Below, one piece after another: positions 1 to 9,423 of a DNA stretch of 17,061 bases. Origin of the DNA: Deltaproteobacteria bacterium (GTDB lineage Bacteria; Desulfobacterota; Desulfobulbia; Desulfobulbales; VMSU01). A program made the translations under genes and the position numbers. The stretch's first letter is position 1. The number at the start of each line of letters is the position of its first letter. The stretch spans positions 1 through 17,061 of the forward strand of contig JAJYJA010000037.1 of assembly GCA_021789795.1 (NCBI GenBank). The letters are read 5' to 3'. The notes below the pieces were generated by a model that was not told the origin of the DNA, did not search any database, and saw only the letters and a list, made by a program, of their open reading frames with translations.

Positions 1-50
1 GAGAGCAGCCGGAGGTCGAAACGCGGCTGATCGGCGGGGGGCAGGCTCAC
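1..50 (-). CDS. Partial unidentified protein, N-terminal codons only, GTG start overlapping the RNase stop
   Basis: On the minus strand a GTG at 50-48 overlaps the TGA stop of the upstream RNase gene (49-47) as GTGA. The frame then stays open to the window edge, giving about 16 residues that begin (M)SLPPADQPRFDLRLL. The same GTGA arrangement links the helicase and prenyl synthase genes in this window, which makes translational coupling believable. Too little is present to assign a family, and the frame could simply be open by chance. Confidence 0.35.
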   Translation of the reverse strand, partial: MSLPPADQPRFDLRLL

Positions 51-2026
51 CATTCCAGGGTCAGGCTGTCGTCCAGGGGGCTCGACTTGGCCACCCGCAC
101 CCGCACCGTGTCGCCGGGCTCGGGCCTGATCGCCTGGCTGGCGGGCAGCTCCGCCTCGAACAGGAGGTCGCGCAGCACCACCTGCACCTTGCTGTTCCTG
201 GTGTCCAGCACCACCGCCGGCAGGTATTCGCCGATCATCCCGGCCAGGTAGGTGAACAGCCAGTAGCGGTGGCGGAGCTGGCGCACCAGGTTGACCCGGG
301 TCTGGGCGGCGGTGATCAGGCTGGCGAACTCGTGCAGCTCCCGTTCGCCGAAACGGGCGCCGCGGCCAGCCAGGATGGCGCCGATCTGGTGCTGGATCAC
401 CAGGTCCAGCAACCTGCGGATGGGGGAGGTGACGGTGGTGTACTGCTCCGCCCCCACCCCGTCGTGGCGCTTGGGACTGGTCAGGAGCTGACCCCGGGCC
501 AGGAAGCGGCGCTGCTTGAAATTGACATATAAGTCGTGCTCCGGCTGCGGGGAGAGGCGCTTGCGGGCCGGGGCCTGGGTGCGGTAGAGGCCTGGCTCCT
601 GGCGGTCGGCCAAAAAGCTCGCGGCCGTGGTGTTGGCCAGCACCATGAACTCCGAGACCAGCAGCCGCATGGGGGTGTCCACCTCCAGCAGGGAGACGCC
701 GCTGACCCGGCCCTCCTGGAATTGAAACACCAGGTCGGGGATGGGGAGGATCAAGGCCCCGGCCTGAACCCGGCGCCGCCAGAGCTGCTGGCTTAAGGAC
801 GCCAGGGCGGCAAGCTGCCGGTCGCCCGGCGCCAGGACCTCGGCCTCCGGGTAGGACAACTGGCGCTTGACCCGGATGAGGCTGCGGACGATCCGGCTCC
901 TCAACACCTCGCCCTCCGGGGAGAGGGTGACCAGGAAGCTGATCGCCAGCCGGTCTTGATCCTTAAGCAGGCTGAGCGCCCCCTCGGACAGCTCGCTGGG
1001 CAGCATGGGCACCGTGGCGTCCGGGAAATAAATCGAGGTGGCCCGGCGCTCCGCCTCCTTAAACAACGGACTGCCGGGGGCGAGGTAATGGGCCGTGTCG
1101 CTGATGTGGATGCCGACCTCGAAGTTCGGGCCGTCCTCGGTGAGGTGCAGGGCGTCGTCGAAGTCCCGGGTCGAGGCCCCGTCGATGGTCAGCACCGGCA
1201 GGTCGCGGAGATCGAGCCGGCCCGCGGCTGAGGGCGCCCCGGCGGCCGCGATGATCTCCCGCGCCTGGGCCAGGCAGTGCTCGTCAAAGGCGACCGGCAC
1301 CCGATAGCGCCGCAGGGGGAGGTTCTCGTCCGCCCGCCAGCGCCCGGCCTTGACCAGGAGGTGAAAGGCGTCGTGGGGCCGGGTGAGCCCCGCCGCCTTG
1401 AGCAACTCCCGGGCCAGTTCCCAGTGCTCGGCCTCGTTGCCGTACAGGTAGTGGTCGGCGATGATCTTCAGGCAGTCAAGCTCGGGCCAGGCCGGCGGGG
1501 TCTCGCCCCGCCAGAGGGCGGCCAGGGCCTCGGCCCCCAGGCGCAGGGTCTCCTCCCGCTGACGGGCCTCCTCCTGTTTGGCCAGCAGCTGGGCCACCAC
1601 CTCCGGGGCATGGGCCTGGATCAGGTTGTCGCGGAACTTGAAGTAGAGGGGGTCGGCGAACACCGCCCGCAGCAGGGCCGCCACCTGATCGTCGCTGGCC
1701 GGGCCGCCGAAACAAAGCTCGGCCAGGAATTGGGGGCTGAACCCAGAGCCAGGCTCCGGGGCCACCAGTTGCCAGATCTCCGCCAGCGACACCGGCAGGG
1801 ACAGGCAGCGGCGGCGGGCGTCGGTATCTTGCAGGGTCTTGAGCAGCAGGTCGTGGCTCGCCCCCGCGTCCAGGCCCTGGCCGCCCTGATGCACCACCCG
1901 GTTGGGGTTCAAGCGCACCTCCCGGCCGTTTTGATTCAAGAGTCGCAGACGGCCGCCCGCCTCCTCCATGACCGCGGCGCAGATGAACTTGCCGTGCTCG
2001 ACGTATTCGACGATTCTACCCTGCAT
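47..2026 (-). CDS. RNase II/RNase R family 3'-5' exoribonuclease (RNB domain)
   Basis: This is a 659-aa RNB-family exoribonuclease, expected to degrade RNA processively from the 3' end in the cytoplasm with Mg2+. The catalytic signature IDGASTRDFDDAL lies at residues 281-293 and supplies the four aspartates (D282, D288, D290, D291) that coordinate metal in RNase II/R. VGIHISDTAHYL (304-315) and YFPDATVPMLPSELSEGALSL-like sequence (333-353) follow, and a TSPIRRLLDLVIQHQ segment marks the end of the RNB core. The last 60 or so residues look like an S1/OB fold. The N-terminal 260 residues are not a clear cold-shock pair; they resemble the helical N-terminus seen in shorter bacterial RNB proteins. 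The length is near RNase II (about 640) and shorter than RNase R. The ATG at 2026 has no good Shine-Dalgarno. Whether it is functionally RNase II or R cannot be decided here. Confidence 0.92.
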   Translation of the reverse strand: MQGRIVEYVEHGKFICAAVMEEAGGRLRLLNQNGREVRLNPNRVVHQGGQGLDAGASHDLLLKTLQDTDARRRCLSLPVSLAEIWQLVAPEPGSGFSPQFLAELCFGGPASDDQVAALLRAVFADPLYFKFRDNLIQAHAPEVVAQLLAKQEEARQREETLRLGAEALAALWRGETPPAWPELDCLKIIADHYLYGNEAEHWELARELLKAAGLTRPHDAFHLLVKAGRWRADENLPLRRYRVPVAFDEHCLAQAREIIAAAGAPSAAGRLDLRDLPVLTIDGASTRDFDDALHLTEDGPNFEVGIHISDTAHYLAPGSPLFKEAERRATSIYFPDATVPMLPSELSEGALSLLKDQDRLAISFLVTLSPEGEVLRSRIVRSLIRVKRQLSYPEAEVLAPGDRQLAALASLSQQLWRRRVQAGALILPIPDLVFQFQEGRVSGVSLLEVDTPMRLLVSEFMVLANTTAASFLADRQEPGLYRTQAPARKRLSPQPEHDLYVNFKQRRFLARGQLLTSPKRHDGVGAEQYTTVTSPIRRLLDLVIQHQIGAILAGRGARFGERELHEFASLITAAQTRVNLVRQLRHRYWLFTYLAGMIGEYLPAVVLDTRNSKVQVVLRDLLFEAELPASQAIRPEPGDTVRVRVAKSSPLDDSLTLEW

Positions 2027-2056
2027 GTGTGCGTCGTTAGGGTTCCGGGTAAAGGT

Positions 2057-2140
2057 GATGGCGTCGCAAAAAGGCCGATCTACCGCGTCCCCCGTCCAAC
2101 ATCAGCGGGGATCAAACAGAATTGCGGGGCGGTTTGGCGA
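2057..2140 (-). repeat. Interrupted, inverted copy of the dispersed palindromic repeat
   Basis: Positions 2057-2083 match the reverse complement of 16943-16969 at 26 of 27 bases, the only difference lying near position 18 of the unit. The next conserved block of the element, 2122-2138, matches the reverse complement of 16922-16938 exactly (17 bases). In the right-hand copy these blocks are 4 bases apart; here they are about 38 bases apart, so this copy carries an insertion of about 34 bases (roughly 2084-2121) that contains a small CCCCG/CGGGG hairpin. The other half of the palindrome is not recognisable. The element lies between the divergently transcribed RNase and era genes. Confidence 0.75.
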
Positions 2141-2162
2141 AGGGGGAGATGCTTCCCCTTTT
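2140..2162 (+). terminator. Strong hairpin with short T tail in the era leader region
   Basis: AAGGGGGAG (2140-2148), an ATG triloop (2149-2151) and CTTCCCCTT (2152-2160) form a 9-bp stem with one G-T wobble, followed by TT. The shape is that of a factor-independent terminator on the + strand, but the T run is short and partly inside the stem. It could stop antisense or read-through transcription before era, act as an attenuator in the era leader, or be part of the neighbouring repeat. It is predicted from sequence only. Confidence 0.35.
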
Positions 2163-2320
2163 GGCGCGAAACTGGTATCCTGACCTCTGGCCGCCGTCAC
2201 GCCAAGGGGGCGGGACGAGTCTGACTTATACCCGATGTAGCCGGTTAATTCAAAGGAAGAGCGGGCGGGCACAAACAAATAAATTGCCGGGCCGTTGCCG
2301 TCCGGCGGGAAAAAATCATC

Positions 2321-3217
2321 ATGAATCAAGAGCCGCAAGAATTCCTGCGATCGGGGCTGGTGGCGGTGGCCGGGCCGCCCAACGCCGGCAAATCCACCCT
2401 GTTGAACAACTTGCTGGGCCAGAAGATCTCCATCGTCAGCCCCAAGCCGCAGACCACCCGCAACCGGGTGCTGGGGGTGCTCAACGGGCCGGGATATCAG
2501 CTCGTGCTCCTGGACACCCCCGGCCTACACGGCGGCACCATCGCCTTGAACGCCGAGATGCGGCGGGTCGCCCTGGAGACCCTGGCCGAGGCGGATCTGG
2601 TGCTCTTCCTGCTCGACGCCACCGCCCCCCCACCCAAGCCCGGCGGCGAGCTGGCCGAGTATCTCGCCGGGATCAAGACCCCGGTGCTGCTAGGCCTAAA
2701 CAAGATCGACCTCCTGCGCCGGGAGAAGCTCCTGCCCCTGATCGCCGCCTGCCAGAATCTGCGCGAGTTCACCGCCGTCGTCCCCCTCTCGGCCCGCTCG
2801 GGCGACGGCCTCCCGGCCCTGCTTGACGAGATCACCCGCCTGCTGCCCGAGGGCCCGCGCTATTTCCCGGACGACATCCCCACCGACGTCACGGTGCGCT
2901 CGCTCGCCGCCGAGATCATCCGGGAGAAGGTCTTTCTGCTCACCGGTCAGGAGGTGCCCTACTCCACCGCCGTGGTCATCGACCGTTTCGAGGAGGGCGA
3001 GCGGCTGACGACCATCGACGCCACCATCGTGATCGAAAGGGACTCCCAAAAGGCAATCGTGATCGGCAAAAAGGGGGCCAAGCTCAAGGAGATCGGCACC
3101 GCGGCCCGGCTGGACATCGAGACCATGCTGGATGCCCGGGTGCTGCTGAAAATCTGGGTCAAGGTGGTGAAAAACTGGAGCCGGGACCCCCGGCTGGTCA
3201 GGGAGCTGGGGATGTAG
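2321..3217 (+). CDS. era: GTPase Era
   Basis: Era is a GTPase that binds the 3' end of 16S rRNA and assists 30S subunit maturation. The 298 residues match the family length. The G domain shows G1 GPPNAGKST (18-26), the G2 region QTTRNRV (44-50), G3 DTPG (65-68), G4 NKID (127-130) and G5 SAR (157-159). A C-terminal KH domain carries VIGKKGAKLKEIG (247-259), the RNA-binding GxxG region, followed by the usual basic tail with WVKVVKNWSRDPR. The start is the ATG at 2321, which places the G1 loop at the normal distance from the N-terminus; the ribosome binding site is weak (GCGGGAA). An upstream 294-bp gap separates it from the divergent RNase gene. The gene is intact and ordinary. Confidence 0.97.
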   Translation: MNQEPQEFLRSGLVAVAGPPNAGKSTLLNNLLGQKISIVSPKPQTTRNRVLGVLNGPGYQLVLLDTPGLHGGTIALNAEMRRVALETLAEADLVLFLLDATAPPPKPGGELAEYLAGIKTPVLLGLNKIDLLRREKLLPLIAACQNLREFTAVVPLSARSGDGLPALLDEITRLLPEGPRYFPDDIPTDVTVRSLAAEIIREKVFLLTGQEVPYSTAVVIDRFEEGERLTTIDATIVIERDSQKAIVIGKKGAKLKEIGTAARLDIETMLDARVLLKIWVKVVKNWSRDPRLVRELGM

Positions 3218-3235
3218 CCGGACGGCCTTTTGGTC

Positions 3236-3264
3236 TGGATAATTGGCGCGAAACGAGCTATAAA
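3236..3264 (+). promoter_or_regulatory. Possible sigma70-type promoter for gltX
   Basis: TGGATA (3236-3241) and TATAAA (3259-3264) are separated by 17 bases, and the ATG of gltX lies 76 bases downstream of the -10. The -10 is good (5 of 6) and the -35 is only 4 of 6. The site sits in the 122-bp gap between era and gltX, so gltX may be transcribed both by read-through from era and from here. Confidence 0.35.
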
Positions 3265-3339
3265 CTCTGATGGCAATAGCCACCGGGCGGGTCTTGCCGC
3301 CGGGCCGACGCAAAAGGTATTTTCCCCAGGAGATTAACG

Positions 3340-4833
3340 ATGTCTGAAGTCCGAGTCCGTTTCCCCCCCAGCCCCACCGGCTACCTGCATATCGGCGGGG
3401 CCCGCACCGCCCTCTACAACTGGCTGTTCGCCAAGAAGCATCACGGCAAGCTCGTCCTGCGCATCGAGGACACCGACGCCGAGCGCTCCACCCAGGCCTC
3501 GATCGACGGGATCATCGAGGGCCTGGAGTGGCTGGGGATCACCTGGGACGAGGGCCCCTATTTCCAGACCGAGTTCGCCGCCGAGCACGTGGCCCGCGCC
3601 CATCAGCTCATTAGGAGCGGCCACGCCTACAAGTGCTTCTGCACCAAGGAGGAGCTGGACCAGAAGCGCGAGCTGGCCCAGGAGGCCAAGCGGGAGTACG
3701 GCTACGACGGGGCCTGCCGCCGCTTAAGCGCCGCCGAGGTCGCGGAGCGGGAGGCGAGCGGTGCGCCTTACGTGGTGCGCTTCAAGGTCGAGCGGGAGGC
3801 GGGCGGCGAGGTGAGCTTCGAGGACCGGGTGCTGGGGGTGGTCGCCCGATCGCTAAACGACATCGAGGACTTCGTCATCGTCCGCTCCAACGGCCTGCCC
3901 CTCTACCTGCTCTCCAACGTGGTGGACGACATCCGCGACCGGATCAGCCACGTCATCCGGGGCCAGGATCATCTCGGCAACACCGCCAAGCAGATCCTGC
4001 TCTACCGGGCGCTGGGGGCGCCGGTGCCGGTCTTCGCCCACATGCCGCTCACCCTGGACTTAAACAAGGCCAAGATCTCCAAACGCAGCCACGGCGAGAT
4101 CGTGGCGGTGCAGTTCTACCAGCAGCGGGGCTTCATCCCCTGGGCCCTGGCCAACTTCCTGGTGCTCCTGGGCTGGTCGCCCGGCGACGACCGGGAGATC
4201 TTCTCCCGCGAGGAGCTGATCGAGGCCTTCACCCTGGAACGGATCAACCGCTCAAACTCCATCTTCAACTACAAAAAGGACGACCCCAAGTTCTTCACCG
4301 ACCCCAAGGCGATCAGCATCAACGAGCACTACCTGCGCACCCTGCCCATCGAGGAGGTGGCGGGTCTGGTGGAGGCGGACTTCAAGGCCAAGGGCCTGTG
4401 GCGCGAGGGATACGCCGGGGCCGAGCGGGCCTGGTTTCTCGCCACCCTCGATCTGGTGCGGGGCCGCTTCCACACCATCGCCGACTTCGCCACCCTGGGC
4501 CGGGCCTATTTCGCCGACGACTTCGAGTTCGAGGAGGCGGCGGTCAGGAAGAACCTGCTCAAATTCCCGGAGCTGAAGGAGTGGCTGCCGCGTCTGGCCG
4601 ATCGCTTGGCGGCCCTGCCCGACTTCACCCCCGAGGCGACCGAGACGGTGATGCGGGAGCTGGCCGAGGAGTTAAAGGTCAAGCCGGGGGTGGTGATCAA
4701 CGGTGTCCGGGCGGTGGTCACCGGCCGCCTGGCCGGGCCCAGCATGTTCGAGGTGCTCACCGCCATCGGCCAGGAGCGGGTGGTGGCCCGGCTGCGGAGG
4801 TCGGGCCAGTTGTTCGACCGCCAGGGGGAATGA
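3340..4833 (+). CDS. gltX: Glutamate--tRNA ligase (GluRS)
   Basis: Class I aminoacyl-tRNA synthetase that charges tRNA-Glu with glutamate. The 497 residues carry the HIGH-type signature PSPTGYLHIGG (10-20), the KMSKS-type motif KISKRS (245-250), and RIEDTDAERS (41-50) typical of GluRS. A zinc-knuckle-like set, C99-F-C101 with Y122-DGA-C126, fits the Cys-x-Cys / Tyr-x3-Cys arrangement known from some GluRS proteins; the histidine of the E. coli site is not present. The block that usually reads RG(E/D)DH is RGQDH here (207-211). The start is the ATG at 3340 preceded by CAGGAG at a good distance. Since a GlnRS gene follows, this enzyme need not mischarge tRNA-Gln, although discriminating behaviour cannot be read directly from the sequence. 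Confidence 0.96.
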   Translation: MSEVRVRFPPSPTGYLHIGGARTALYNWLFAKKHHGKLVLRIEDTDAERSTQASIDGIIEGLEWLGITWDEGPYFQTEFAAEHVARAHQLIRSGHAYKCFCTKEELDQKRELAQEAKREYGYDGACRRLSAAEVAEREASGAPYVVRFKVEREAGGEVSFEDRVLGVVARSLNDIEDFVIVRSNGLPLYLLSNVVDDIRDRISHVIRGQDHLGNTAKQILLYRALGAPVPVFAHMPLTLDLNKAKISKRSHGEIVAVQFYQQRGFIPWALANFLVLLGWSPGDDREIFSREELIEAFTLERINRSNSIFNYKKDDPKFFTDPKAISINEHYLRTLPIEEVAGLVEADFKAKGLWREGYAGAERAWFLATLDLVRGRFHTIADFATLGRAYFADDFEFEEAAVRKNLLKFPELKEWLPRLADRLAALPDFTPEATETVMRELAEELKVKPGVVINGVRAVVTGRLAGPSMFEVLTAIGQERVVARLRRSGQLFDRQGE

Positions 4834-4880
4834 AGGCCAGCGGCGCCCAGCAGATCACTTAAATCCCAAACGAGACACCC

Positions 4881-6566
<1,686 letters not shown>

Positions 6567-6600
6567 CCGCCGCCCCGCAAGGGAGAGAAAGCGCCCCGCC

Positions 6601-7701
6601 TCATCCCCTGAGCACGGCCCGCATCACCGCGTCGTGGAACCGGGGCCGGAACTCCTTGATCTGTAAGTTGTCCCGCCGGGGATGCACCCGGTTGCTGAGC
6701 AGCACCACCGCCAGGTTCCGCTCGGGATCGACCCAGAAGGAGGTGCCGGTAAAACCCAGATGCCCGAAACTGGCCTCCGAGAAGTATTCCCCGCTGCTGG
6801 AGCCGGTGGCGGAGCGGGTATCAAAGCCCAACCCCCAGGTGCCGTCCGCCTCTCGCCGGGCCACCGCCCGCCGCAGGTCGGCGGCGGCCAGATGCGGGTG
6901 TTCCCGCCGCCCCTGCACCACCTCCAGGATCAAGACCACCAGCTCCAGCACCCCGCCGATATCGCCGAACAGCCCGGCGTGCCCGGCCACCCCCCCCAGG
7001 AGGGCGGCGTTCTCGTCGTGCACCTGGCCGGACAGCGACTCCCCGCTTAGGCCGCGCTCCTCGGTGGGGGCATAGTCCGCCTCCCGGCGTCTCCCGCAAC
7101 GGTTGAAAAAGATCCGTTCCTGCAAGTTGATTGGCGAATAAAGGTATTTTTGCGCATAAAGGTCAAGCGGCAATCCCGATACCTGTTCGCAGATCATCCC
7201 CAGCAGGATAAAGCCGATATCGCTGTATCTCTGCCGACGATTTTCAGGCTTATCAACTGGCAGTCTGGAGATGATGGCCAGCAATTCGTCTCTTAGGTGC
7301 TGATCGTGTATGGTTGACAGCTCGTGGAAGAATTGGTGATAAGGGGCGAGACCGGAGCGGTGATTTAACAAGTCGAGGATAGTGACCCCGCTTAGGTTGT
7401 CAAGCCGACGATCTTTAAGGATCTCCTGGGCTTGCGTGGTCAGATCAAGAGAGCCGGCCTTAATTAGACTAAAGATGCAGAGGGTGGTGGCCAGCGGCTT
7501 GGTGAGCGAGGCAAGGTCGTAGCAGGTGCGGAAATCGACGGCCCGGCTGGGACCGAACCGCTGGCGGCCAAAGCAGAAGAGGCAGTCTTGCCGGACGGCG
7601 CCCTGACGCCGGCTCACCCCCACCGCCGCCCCCGGAAAGGTCTGATCGGCGAGGGCACGGGCAAAAAGGGGCGTGAGGGCGGCGAACAGCCGGTGATACA
7701 T
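6601..7701 (-). CDS. Serine hydrolase of the class C beta-lactamase fold (PF00144 type)
   Basis: A 366-aa member of the beta-lactamase/penicillin-binding-protein-like serine hydrolase superfamily. The nucleophile motif SLTK (S65-x-x-K68) sits in YDLASLTKPLATT. The Tyr of the second motif is Y159 in YSDIGF, and the third-motif region reads HLGFTGTSFWVDP (314-326). A conserved VHDENAALLGGVAGHAGLFG block spans 227-246. No signal peptide is visible, so it is probably cytoplasmic, unlike true AmpC enzymes. The substrate is unknown: esterase, peptidase or amidase are all possible. The ATG at 7701 lies 3 bases after the stop of the sulfurylase/kinase fusion, so it is the last gene of that operon. 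Roughly 7090-7500 of the gene is markedly more AT-rich (about 50% GC) than its flanks (up to about 80%). Confidence 0.88.
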   Translation of the reverse strand: MYHRLFAALTPLFARALADQTFPGAAVGVSRRQGAVRQDCLFCFGRQRFGPSRAVDFRTCYDLASLTKPLATTLCIFSLIKAGSLDLTTQAQEILKDRRLDNLSGVTILDLLNHRSGLAPYHQFFHELSTIHDQHLRDELLAIISRLPVDKPENRRQRYSDIGFILLGMICEQVSGLPLDLYAQKYLYSPINLQERIFFNRCGRRREADYAPTEERGLSGESLSGQVHDENAALLGGVAGHAGLFGDIGGVLELVVLILEVVQGRREHPHLAAADLRRAVARREADGTWGLGFDTRSATGSSSGEYFSEASFGHLGFTGTSFWVDPERNLAVVLLSNRVHPRRDNLQIKEFRPRFHDAVMRAVLRG

Positions 7702-7704
7702 GGG

Positions 7705-9402
7705 TCAGGGGAGATACCCCTGCTCCGCCAGGTAGAGCAGGATCTCCTGGGCGCCCTCCGCCGGGGTGGTGTCGCTGGTGTCGATGGTCAGCTCGGGGTG
7801 GGAGGGCGGCACGTAGGGGTCGGTGATCCCGGTCACCCCCTTGATCTTGCCGGCCCGGGCCTTGGCGTAAAGGCCCTTGCGGTCGCGCTGCTCGCAGACC
7901 GTAAGCGGGGTCGAGACGTAAACCTCGATGTAGCCGCCGTAACGGCCAATCAGCTCCCGGTTAGCCCGGCGGGACTCCTCGTAGGGGGCGATGGGGGCGC
8001 AGATGGCGATGCCGCCGTTCTTGGTGATCTCGCTGGCCACGAAGCCGATGCGGGTGACGTTTAGGTTGCGGTGCTCCTGGGAGAAGGTCAGCTCCGAGGA
8101 GAGGTTGCGGCGCACGATGTCGCCGTCGAGCAGGGTCACTGGCCGGTCGCGCCGTTCCAGGAATTTGACCAGCAGCACCTTGGCCAGGGTGGACTTGCCG
8201 GAACCGGAAAGCCCGGTGAGGAAGACGGTGAACCCCTGCCGGGAGCGGGGCGGAAAGGCGCGGCGCAGCTCGGCCACCACCTCCGGGTAGGAGAACCAGT
8301 CCGGGATGGCCAGATTGTGGGTCAGACGGCGCTTCAGCTCCGCCGAGGAGATGGTCTTGATGGCCAGTTCCGGGCCGGCCTCGTCTCGCGGCAGGTACTG
8401 GGCCCGATCCTCGACATAGACCATCTCCCGCACCGGCACCATGACGACGCCGGTCTCGGCCTCGTGGCCCCGCACCAGCTCCTGGGCGGCGCCTGGCGGG
8501 TAAAATGGGCCTCGTTCCGGCTGGCAGGCGAAGGGGTCGGCGTGGTTGTCGGCCACCAGGAAATGACTGCACCCGAAATTTTTCTTGATGATCGCCTGCC
8601 AGAGCGCCTCCCGGGGCCCGGCCCCGCGACTGGCCAGGGTGAGCAGCCCGAGCATGGCCATCTGGCCGGGGAACTTCCTCACGATCTCCTCGTGGCAGCG
8701 GACGTGGGTGTAGTGGTCGAGGTTGCCGGGATGCTCCAGGCCCACCACCGGTTGCAGGAGGAGGTTGGCGCCGTGCTCCCGGGCGGCGCGCAGGAGCATC
8801 TCCCGGTGGGCGCAGTGCAGGTAGTCGTCGGTGTGGAAGCCGATCACCCGCCGCCAGCCGTTCTGGGCGAAGCGGCGGGCGGTCTCGGCGGGGGTCAGGC
8901 GCAGGTCCTTGAAGTCGTAACGCGGGGGCAGGTGCAGGCCCTCCAGGTCGCCACCGACGTACCAGTCCCCGGTATTCTCCAGCAACTGGCGGACGCCGGG
9001 ATGGGCCTCCGGGTCGTCGCTGCCATAGATTGCCAGGGCCTCCCGTTGCTTGTCGGGCCGCCAGAGGTCGCCGACCGTGAGCACGGCCAGCATGAACCCC
9101 TCCTCGTCGTTGATCGCCACCTTCTGGCCAGGGGCGAGTCGGCGGGCGGTCTGGTCGCTGATATCCAGGCAGACGGGCAGGGGCCAGAGGATGCCGTCCG
9201 CCAGCCGCATCCGGTCGAGCACCGACTGGTAATCGTCCTGGTTCAGAAAGCCGCGCAGGGGGTAGAAGGCCCGGTTGAGCAGCAACTCCAGGTCGCAGAG
9301 CTGGCGGGGATTAAGATCGATGTGAGGGTAGTTGACCGCCGCCCGCTTCAGCTCCTCGGCGTGACGGAAATGGACGAGCAGGCTTTCGGCGTGAGAGAAC
9401 AT
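7705..9402 (-). CDS. ATP sulfurylase-like domain (diverged active site) fused to APS kinase
   Basis: A 565-aa fusion with the architecture of bifunctional sulfate adenylyltransferase/adenylylsulfate kinase. Residues 1-380 align with ATP sulfurylase, and 388-565 with APS kinase, which phosphorylates APS to PAPS. The kinase looks complete: P-loop GLSGSGKST (397-405), DGDIVRRNLS (426-435), EHRNLNVTRIGFVASEITKN (443-462), KGLYAKARAGKI (509-520) and TGITDPY (524-530). In the sulfurylase part the fold-defining sequence remains (GANLLLQPVVGL 211-222, GPREALW 262-268, MVYVEDR 327-333), but the sulfate/ATP-binding signatures are changed. QTRNPxHRAH is HTDDYLHCAH (190-199), GRDHAGPG is ADNHADPF (284-291) and ISGTxLR is ISSAELK (351-357). 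ATP sulfurylase activity is therefore doubtful, while kinase activity is plausible. The start at 9402 has no obvious ribosome binding site. It lies 21 bases after the arsR-like gene, in an apparent operon. Automatic pipelines would probably call it bifunctional Sat/CysC. Confidence 0.9.
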   Translation of the reverse strand: MFSHAESLLVHFRHAEELKRAAVNYPHIDLNPRQLCDLELLLNRAFYPLRGFLNQDDYQSVLDRMRLADGILWPLPVCLDISDQTARRLAPGQKVAINDEEGFMLAVLTVGDLWRPDKQREALAIYGSDDPEAHPGVRQLLENTGDWYVGGDLEGLHLPPRYDFKDLRLTPAETARRFAQNGWRRVIGFHTDDYLHCAHREMLLRAAREHGANLLLQPVVGLEHPGNLDHYTHVRCHEEIVRKFPGQMAMLGLLTLASRGAGPREALWQAIIKKNFGCSHFLVADNHADPFACQPERGPFYPPGAAQELVRGHEAETGVVMVPVREMVYVEDRAQYLPRDEAGPELAIKTISSAELKRRLTHNLAIPDWFSYPEVVAELRRAFPPRSRQGFTVFLTGLSGSGKSTLAKVLLVKFLERRDRPVTLLDGDIVRRNLSSELTFSQEHRNLNVTRIGFVASEITKNGGIAICAPIAPYEESRRANRELIGRYGGYIEVYVSTPLTVCEQRDRKGLYAKARAGKIKGVTGITDPYVPPSHPELTIDTSDTTPAEGAQEILLYLAEQGYLP

Positions 9403-9423
9403 GGGGCAGAAGGGGCTTAAGCC

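Noticed and set aside
1277..2224. A 315-aa plus-strand frame opposite the RNase and extending into the gap before era
   Set aside because: Mostly antisense to the RNase; the part beyond it runs through the repeat and hairpin and resembles no protein.
3633..4862. A 409-aa plus-strand frame in a different phase within gltX
   Set aside because: Out-of-frame reading of gltX, extremely Gly/Arg/Pro rich, no ribosome binding site.
7705..9402. Calling the fusion the dissimilatory or assimilatory sulfate-activating enzyme outright
   Set aside because: The three sulfurylase signatures needed for sulfate and ATP binding are all replaced, so only the kinase activity is supported by sequence.
8071..9420. 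A 449-aa open frame on the plus strand opposite the sulfurylase/kinase fusion
   Set aside because: It is the complement of a well-supported gene; low-complexity Gly/Val/Gln composition and no motif.
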